From: Anthoceros angustus
Lineage: Eukaryota > Streptophyta > Anthocerotopsida > Anthocerotales > Anthocerotaceae
DNA: 64,000 bases
NCBI GenBank assembly: GCA_010909165.1
Contig: MU008192.1
Coordinates: forward strand, 496,001-560,000
Direction: 5' to 3'
Part shown: piece after piece, positions 58,115 to 64,000 of the stretch
How the letters are laid out: every line of letters starts with the position of its first letter
Position numbering within the stretch: position 1 is the stretch's first letter
Notes under the pieces: model-generated
Told to the model about the DNA's origin: nothing
The model's input: only the letters and a program-made list of their open reading frames with translations
The model's database searches: none
Translations under genes and position numbers: made by a program

Positions 58115-58510
58115 GCACGAGATGGGCGCAGATGCGCCTAGACATCTCGACGAGCTGTCCGACCACCAGAAGAAGCCCCCTGCAGGAATCGAGAGAGCCT
58201 AATTATGGGAGCACCTGGTTCTTGTACCCCCCGCGTCCCGGGTTCCGACCTTTTCTTTACCTGAGCTAACTTAATTCATCGGATGGGTTAGTGACTAATC
58301 AAGTTAGAACTCGCTTAGTCTAACCTCTAGTTCTAACCTTGTTTCCTTTGTCTAGCTCTAGCGGCTATGTCCTAGGCATGCCCCACGCTGCTCACCGCGG
58401 CCATTACTGTATGCCAGCCTTTCATCCGGACGCCTCGATCGTGTGTCCAGCCCTTCTCGTTGAGTCGCTTCTTCTCCTGGCCTCACGGCGATAGGCCGCG
58501 GTAACAAGGT
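58115..58510 (-). repeat. Right arm of a long inverted repeat
   Basis: Inverted copy of 55745-56135. The core (about 58200-58390) carries TTATGGGAGCACCTGGTTCT, CCCCCCGCGTCCCGGGTTCC and GGCTATGTCCTAGGCATGCC. Indels are small in the core and larger toward both ends. Confidence 0.82.
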
Positions 58511-59255
58511 CTCGCACGCGTGCAGTAGGCCTTGTCTCCACGCCTTTGTTTGTTTGGCTAGGGCTTGGGCCGCATCTATTTATTCGTGCAATCGCTACAT
58601 TCCCACTTCTCAAATATCTCGTCCACATACCCACCACTTCTTCATCAACCTTCGCCACGCAGTAATCAAGTGTCCTGTTGTCCACGATTGTGATATCGAA
58701 CCTGGGGCTATGCTTTGTCGATCCCACTTGGGGATCCTCAGGGGCATACATCCACTTCCAACATCGCACTTCGAGCCCTTCGCTCTCTTGCACATCAACT
58801 CACTTCTGATGTAACGTACCCTGTCCATGAAGGTGAATGTCTTCCTGGCATCTGCGATGGTGTTGTGGTCTATGGCTACGATCCTCATCTCGTCCTCAGT
58901 GAGTCCAGCTAGCACATATGCATCCATCCACTTGAACTCTTCCTTCCTTGAACTCTCCCTTAGGCTAAGGAACGCAACCTTCCTTTGTTTCCCATGTGAG
59001 AGACCCTAAGACACGGGACGTTCCTTCGTTTTCCATGTGAGATACAGTAAGGAAACGAAGGAAGGTCCCATCCACATCCTGTGCAATTTGCATAATCAAT
59101 TTGCCGGGCAAAAGAAACGTGGGAAAGAGTTGATTACTATAGTCCCATGGTGGAAGGTTAGATGGTATCATGGTGAGCAACCTTGAAGGATAAGCTGACC
59201 ATGGTGGCTCGATGGACATTTTGAGCTACAGCATCTGTGGAGCAGACGGGCTGCA
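58511..59255. other. Repeat-derived spacer
   Basis: A word CATGTGAGAGACCCTAAGAC (58994) with GTTCCTTCGTTTT recurs at 52679, and an inverted version (AACGAAGGAAGGTCCC) follows at 59057. No gene recognised. Confidence 0.4.
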
Positions 59256-59416
59256 GGATGAAGGCATGGCTACAACAACTTAGGGCATGCCTAGGTGGGT
59301 GACAAATAGGCTAGGTAGTGAGGCTAACTAGTAGGAGGACGAAGGCATGACTACAACAACCTAGGGCATGCCTAGGTGGGTGACAAATAGGCTAGGTAGT
59401 GAGGCTAACTAGTAGG
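59256..59416 (+). repeat. Tandem duplication, 2 x 81 bp
   Basis: Each unit holds CTACAACAAC, TAGGGCATGCCTAGGTGGGT and GAGGCTAACTAGTAGG; only a few substitutions separate them. The GGGCATGCCTAGG word is also in the inverted-repeat arms. Confidence 0.9.
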
Positions 59417-60368
59417 ATAGCTAGGCTAACCTGGAAGACCTGGACGCACAACGGTCGGAGCTGGGGGCTACTTAGCCGATGCTAAAAACAAGAACACTCT
59501 CTCGTTTCTGTCACAATAGGTGACCAGCTTGGATCCAGACAGACTCGGGACACGAAGCCACCACACCGCGCAGGAAACGGGCTAGATATTCAGAAAACGG
59601 GTACCCACTCAAACCTCGTTCCGAACGGTATGTCAAGAACCAACGGAACGGGATCCGTAATAACGCGTACATGTATAATTAGTTAAATACGTAAATAGGA
59701 AATTAGACAGTGTAGAAACGTGTAAAGAACCTCATAACCGTAGCCACAATCCGTTACTGCAAGGGTTCTTGGCATGAACGCAGCCAAGCCCTTATGTACC
59801 CACAAATCGTGAAAGAACACACGAAGTACAAGCACAATGCTGTGTGCTAATACATGGACCATGGAATTGGCACTTTTGGCACATGATGGAGGAGGGGGCA
59901 TCCTGAAAATAGCCGTTGAATATAGAAAATCTCAAAATATACTTACGTTCACCTGTTCAATGGAACTCATATTGTGCAACATAACTCCAAAGAGGTTGAT
60001 CTTTTTAGGGTTAACTTCACAATAACTACAAATATCTAGGCTTCTTGTAAGGGACCAGCGTACAACGAGGCATTAATTGATGATTAGATTTAGATATAGT
60101 GTCAATCTCTCTCTTTACTAGAAAGAAATACTTATAAATGAACACCTATATTCAATCTATCTACATCACTAATTTAATTATTAGTAATAAGTTATAAATA
60201 TATAATTTATTTTATATGATTAAATTATATGTAAGTACTATTTTATTATATAATCATATTTAAAATCTTTTATGTTGACTTTGGTGATACTATCATAAAT
60301 ATATATTTTAATTATATAAAAAAATTACATCCGTAATAGATATCCTAGACCTTAAAGAAATAAAACTA
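59417..60368. other. AT-rich spacer, 3' flank of DUF26-like gene 3
   Basis: Turns strongly AT-rich from about 60150 (taattattagtaataag). A short frame at 59837-60025 has no recognisable domain. No gene recognised. Confidence 0.45.
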
Positions 60369-60836
60369 TTAATATGGTGCAGGACAAGCATCTATGACAC
60401 GATCAAAACTATATTCAAACCGGCAATCTACTAGATAGATTTCAGCGTCGCCAGCATTAGGACATAACTTGAATAACAATTCGTCCCGACTGACTTGGAG
60501 ACATAATAGACATTGCTCTTCACTGGACATGCTAGCACCTAAAGCATAGCAAGTGACGGATCCCCAAAGTTGGTAATAAGGAGGATGAGTAGTGACTAGT
60601 CTTGAATAGAAAGGGAAATTAACACCTTTCATTTGTTGTGACCCTAATTGAACAAGTTTTTGTGTTGCAACTCGCATGAAAATATTCGCTAGTATATAGC
60701 TTATGTTTGGGCTTCCACAACGATATTTAACTATTTCAACATTGGGAGATATTGATTCTATTTTGCATGCATTCATAAATATAGCAAAGATAATCATGCT
60801 CGTGAAAGCATAGCTCTTCTTCTTTTTGGGCGCCAT
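60369..60836 (-). CDS. Small secreted cysteine-rich protein, Gnk2/DUF26-like (3)
   Basis: 155 aa from ATG at 60836. Begins MAPKKKKSYAFTSMIIFAIF, a basic start and hydrophobic core of a signal peptide. The mature region has YRCGSPN, WGSVTCYALGASMSSEEQCL-LCLQVSRDELLFKLCPN and VDCRFEYSFDR, ending CPAPY. The same C-x12-C-x2-C spacing as the two genes at 48-51 kb marks it as a divergent member of one local family, 9.5 kb away and on the same strand. Secretion and an apoplastic role are inferred. Confidence 0.68.
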   Translation of the reverse strand: MAPKKKKSYAFTSMIIFAIFMNACKIESISPNVEIVKYRCGSPNISYILANIFMRVATQKLVQLGSQQMKGVNFPFYSRLVTTHPPYYQLWGSVTCYALGASMSSEEQCLLCLQVSRDELLFKLCPNAGDAEIYLVDCRFEYSFDRVIDACPAPY

Positions 60837-61360
60837 TAAAAGAGTGCTTCTATCATAGCTATGTCCCTAAATTGCCAAATGCACACAATCTATATGTTTT
60901 TTGTTGGTTTTTTGTGTACAAATATTTCATGGATAGTCTTCAAAACGAGGGTATTTTTGGCAAGATACAAAAGAATCTTTTACTGACTTGATGCAACTTA
61001 CCAATCTAGTAGAAGTCTTGGGGTATAAGCTTATAAATTACGGTCTACAGATGTCTTTGGGGAGTACAAATCTTGAGAACTTTTTGGAATGTGTTTTTAT
61101 ATATGTTATTCATTGCATATATAAATATAATTATTTTATACATGATTTATACCTTGTTGGTGTGTACACGGAACTATGTGGATACTTGGTCAATGCTTTG
61201 ATAAGATTAAAGGTCCTTTGTAAAAAATATTTTAATGGAGGAAACATCTTGTATGTGTAAAAGTTTGGAGGTAATTTATTGGTCAAAAAGGAATTGATCC
61301 ATCACGCTACATAAGCAAAAACAAAGATTACTATGATGGAATTGAAGTCCACAGAGTTTT
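60837..61360. other. AT-rich upstream region of DUF26-like gene 3
   Basis: T-rich sequence (ttttttgttggttttttgtg) next to the start codon, then a 90-aa frame (60988-61260) without recognisable motifs. Nothing else seen. Confidence 0.45.
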
Positions 61361-61492
61361 GTAAAAGAGCAAAAGACCATTCAATCGGTAGGTGTAAAAA
61401 GAGCAAAAGACCATTCAATAATAGGTGTGAAAAGAGCGAAAGACCATTCAATATTAGGTGTAAAAAGAGCAAACGAGCATTCAATAGTAGGT
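61361..61492 (+). repeat. Tandem array, 4 x about 33 bp
   Basis: Units contain GTAAAAAGAGCAAAAGACCA then TTCAAT-ggtaggt; starts at about 61361, 61394, 61427 and 61460. The last unit differs most (AAACGAGCATTCAATAG). Confidence 0.88.
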
Positions 61493-62571
61493 CCAAATTG
61501 ACATAATTCTATCACTATGATGGAGGATGTTCACCTATGGCGGAGTAGTCAAGGTGTCTGATCAAGTTGGTGTTTATGTGGAAGATGAAGTCACATATTG
61601 AGTTTAAATTATCATCTATCTTTCAACAAAAAATTCAAACGCAAATGATGTCGTAATGCACTCAAATTCTTGTGGAGGCTAGTCCCCCTAGCATGATGCC
61701 CTTCGTTAAGTTTTCCCCCTCTTGTTTTTGGGGTGGATGGGTATTTCCCATTTCGTTTTTATAATAAAGTCTTCTTTCCGCTCAAAATTCTTGTTGAAGT
61801 AAAAAGATACTTTCTTCTCAATGAAATCTTACTTTTGTCGCCACACACTGTGCAGAGCTGCCTATTGTAAGAACCCTATGGGATTACTTCAACGAAACCC
61901 TTGTGCGGGTTTGGAAATTGTGATTAGAACGTTTAAGACAGCTAGAGTTTTGTACAAAGACAACTAGGGTTTATATCGAGTGACTTCTCTTGAATCACTT
62001 AAAGTATACCTAGCTAGAATATAGAATACTATAGTTTAATTTGTATTGGATGATCTATAGATCACCATGATCTAGGTACTATTATTTTTTTCACATGCTG
62101 TACAAAATATCTTTACGGTCTTTACAAAACAGCTTGATGGTGCACGTGTGAAAATAATTTTCCCTAAGTAAGACAAGTATTACCATTACGACAGACAATC
62201 ACTTACTGTAATGTCTATGTAAAAAAGATGTAGATCCACACAACAAGGTAAATCAAGATATAAGTTTTCGTACATCACATACTATAATATATATCTATAT
62301 AAGAAAGACGTAGTTCCACAATACAAGTTGAATCTAGATATAAGCTTCTGCAAATGGGTACGGAAGTTCATCCTTACATCCTTACACCGTTGACGGTCTG
62401 GCAGGCAATATATTTTTTTTCTATTTTAAAATATAAAAGGAATATACCAAATTCTTAAAATCAGGGTATCGTTGGTTTCAAAATTTGTGTCCTTGGTAGG
62501 GATCATATATCAAGTTTTTGAGAAATTCAACAAGTTCTCTTTTTCCGTTTATGTTACCCATATTATAAGGA
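61493..62571. other. AT-rich spacer with a near-duplicate motif
   Basis: Two similar segments (62205-62290 and 62290-62350) share AAGA-GTAGAT/TCCACA-AACAAG-TGAATC-AGATATAAG, an imperfect direct duplication. No gene recognised. Confidence 0.4.
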
Positions 62572-62671
62572 TGGAGGAGAAAGTTGCTTGTGAAGATCTC
62601 GATACTTATGAGGAGCTGGATACCTATTTTACCAATGGCCTTGCACCGACAGCAGAAGGACAAGAAGACAA
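62572..62671 (+). CDS. Possible short exon of an unidentified gene
   Basis: ATG opens a 33-codon acidic stretch (MEEKVACEDLDTYEELDTYF) that ends at AAG|GTATGT, a good plant splice donor near 62671. No matching downstream exon could be identified before the chromate-transporter gene, so this may be chance. Function unknown. Confidence 0.25.
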
Positions 62672-62856
62672 GGTATGTGTTGAAGAGCTTTTGATGCCCC
62701 TGGTACCCGTACCTGGTAGATCGAAAGTTGCAAAACCATGAACATGTGATTCGTGTGGTGTGACTCATGGTGTACCGGTACGCTCTCTCGCAACCCAATG
62801 ACACTTTGGTCAGCAAACTCCACCACTTTTTTGTGTGTTGAAATACCTGCCGATGG

Positions 62857-62952
62857 TTTCTGTTAGCTCTATGCATCACGCCTGTGAAAAGTAGGCCTTC
62901 TGCCTTTCTGTTAGCTCTTTGCATCACGCCTATGAAAAGTAGGCTTTCTGCC
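62857..62952 (+). repeat. Tandem duplication, 2 x 48 bp
   Basis: Both units read TTTCTGTTAGCTCT, GCATCACGCC and ATGAAAAGTAGG or GTGAAAAGTAGG, ending TTCTGCC; few substitutions. Confidence 0.9.
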
Positions 62953-63317
62953 TTTCCAGCTTTCAGCAGGCCTGTGACTATATTCTTACTGCCGGTTTGA
63001 TGGACGTACGTGGTGCCCGATTTATCATGGCCTTGCTGACCTCAATCAAGCCAGAATCGGGGGAGCCGAACGAGCGACGTAGGCGAATCAATTTCATGCT
63101 GCCTGGACATTCTGTGCTGATCGTGAGCGCTGGCCGGCACCCGAGTTGCTCCAACGTCAATCCCGCAGCCTAGACCTGATCGATTGCCACAGCTGCAAGA
63201 GGTTTGTCAGTTTCTACAAGTCCAGTTGTTGGGCAGAGGCAGAGGCAGAGGCAGAGGCAGTGGCTGTGGCTGTGGCGGTGGCTGTGGGCTGTGGCATTTC
63301 CTGGGTTTCAGGCATCC
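62953..63317 (+). promoter_or_regulatory. Leader of the chromate-transporter gene with microsatellite
   Basis: Upstream of the ATG at 63318. Positions 63235-63292 are a hexamer array, gcagag repeated and then turning into gtggct, probably in the 5' UTR. The same frame runs through it without a stop, so a longer N terminus starting at 63204 is possible but would be pure repeat. Confidence 0.5.
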
Positions 63318-64000
63318 ATGGAAAGCAGCAGGCCCGCCGCGGCTCCCCCGGCTTCGCTGAATTGCAATGCGGCAACGGCGACTGTGACGCCCGATGACTG
63401 CAGGAAGGCGCCTGCCGGCGGGGAGGACCTGGAGGCCGGGAAGGCGCAGGCAGAGATCCCGCATGTTTTGCCGTTGCCTGTCGTGGCTTATGTTAGTTAT
63501 AGGGACATTCTCAAGCATTTCACCATCCTTGGATGGACCGCGTTCGGTGGACCGGCTGCGCACATTGCCATATACGAGAAGGTTGGTTTTGTGATGTCGG
63601 CTTCCCAATGCGCGTGTGTGTCTGTGTTAACTTTGTGTTTCACATTCCTGGATGACTTGTTGAAAGCCAATGTGTCCACCGCTTGTTGAAAGCCAAATGA
63701 GCAAGCCACAGCTTGTTGAAAGCCAATGTGTGTGTGTGCGCTAGTCTTTCAGTTTGCTGTGTGCACTTTGTTCCCTTTCCATCTGAGGACGACGACTCTC
63801 TTGCTTTTTTATTATGATGTTGTTGGCGAGTTTGTGGATAGGGAATTGAAAGTTGCAGTGTTGTCGTTGCCTTGGTTGGGTGCAGCGTTTGGTGGACCAA
63901 TTGCACTGGATGACCACGGATGTGTTTGCAGAACTCTTCGCCCTGGCACAGTGCTTGCCGGGGCCTACATCCAGCCAGATCTCCTTCACTGTAGGGATAA
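63318..64000 (+). CDS. Chromate transporter (CHR family), first two exons, runs off the window
   Basis: Exon 1 is 63318-63581 (88 codons, MESSRPAAAPPASLN...), donor AAG|GTTGGT, phase 0; exon 2 starts at 63886 after TGCAG and is open to the end. The conserved ChrA N-terminal block is seen across the junction: ILKHFTILGWTAFGGPAAHI, AIYEK, then RLVDQLHWMTTDVFAELFAL and AQCLPGPTSSQISFTVGI. Both family signatures, FGGPxAHI and PGPTS-Q, are intact. The family consists of membrane proteins, studied mainly in bacteria, that export chromate and possibly sulfate-like anions. An N-terminal ~50-residue Ala/Gly-rich extension precedes the domain. The intron carries three TTGTTGAAAGCCAA-type units (63657-63732). 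Only the beginning is visible. Confidence 0.9.

Noticed and set aside
1-64000. tRNA, rRNA or snoRNA genes
   Set aside because: None recognised by eye on either strand; the gtatcagag words are retrotransposon primer-binding sites, not tRNA genes.

Overview
This is nuclear DNA of a land plant, most likely a bryophyte and probably a liverwort such as Marchantia. The species is inference. The basis is spliced GT-AG genes of plant families, canonical plant Ty1/copia elements primed by initiator-Met tRNA, very long low-complexity proteins, small secreted DUF26-like proteins, and a plant chromate-transporter gene, a family I recall from algae and spore-bearing plants but not seed plants.

Positions 1-20,200 are a gene-rich, comparatively GC-rich block with four intact genes. 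(1) A CIB-like bHLH transcription factor on + has seven exons, all joined in phase 0, and encodes 1,009 aa. (2) A 5-kb single-exon gene on - encodes a 1,689-aa protein ending in an OVATE domain. (3) An intronless fasciclin-like arabinogalactan protein lies on -. (4) A seven-exon Topors-like RING/RS-rich protein of 1,088 aa lies on -. I rebuilt the exon structures of genes 1 and 4 from splice sites and reading phase; every junction closes in frame.

Positions 20,200-28,180 are an AT-rich island followed by decayed LTR retrotransposons. The main one is a Ty1/copia element with a 5' LTR, primer-binding site, gag, protease, integrase and reverse transcriptase, cut off before RNase H and the 3' LTR. 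Positions 28,185-40,938 look like one large (about 12.75 kb) DNA transposon. It has perfect 24-bp terminal inverted repeats, a TA duplication and a frameshifted transposase of the DUF7869 type, and it is nested in a copia integrase relic. A roughly 2.4-kb repeat inside it recurs at 41.27-43.73 kb, between two oppositely oriented copia fragments (41.0-46.2 kb).

Positions 46,200-63,300 are mostly repeat-derived or AT-rich spacer. They carry three small secreted Gnk2/DUF26-like genes, all on -. Also present are a stray copy of part of the RING gene near 48.05 kb, a long inverted-repeat structure (55.75-58.51 kb) around a 4 x 68-bp tandem array, and several other short tandem arrays. The first two exons of a chromate-transporter gene run off the right edge from 63,318.

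The genes do not form a pathway. The layout is a conserved gene block beside a nested-transposon region in which small secreted-protein genes are dispersed.
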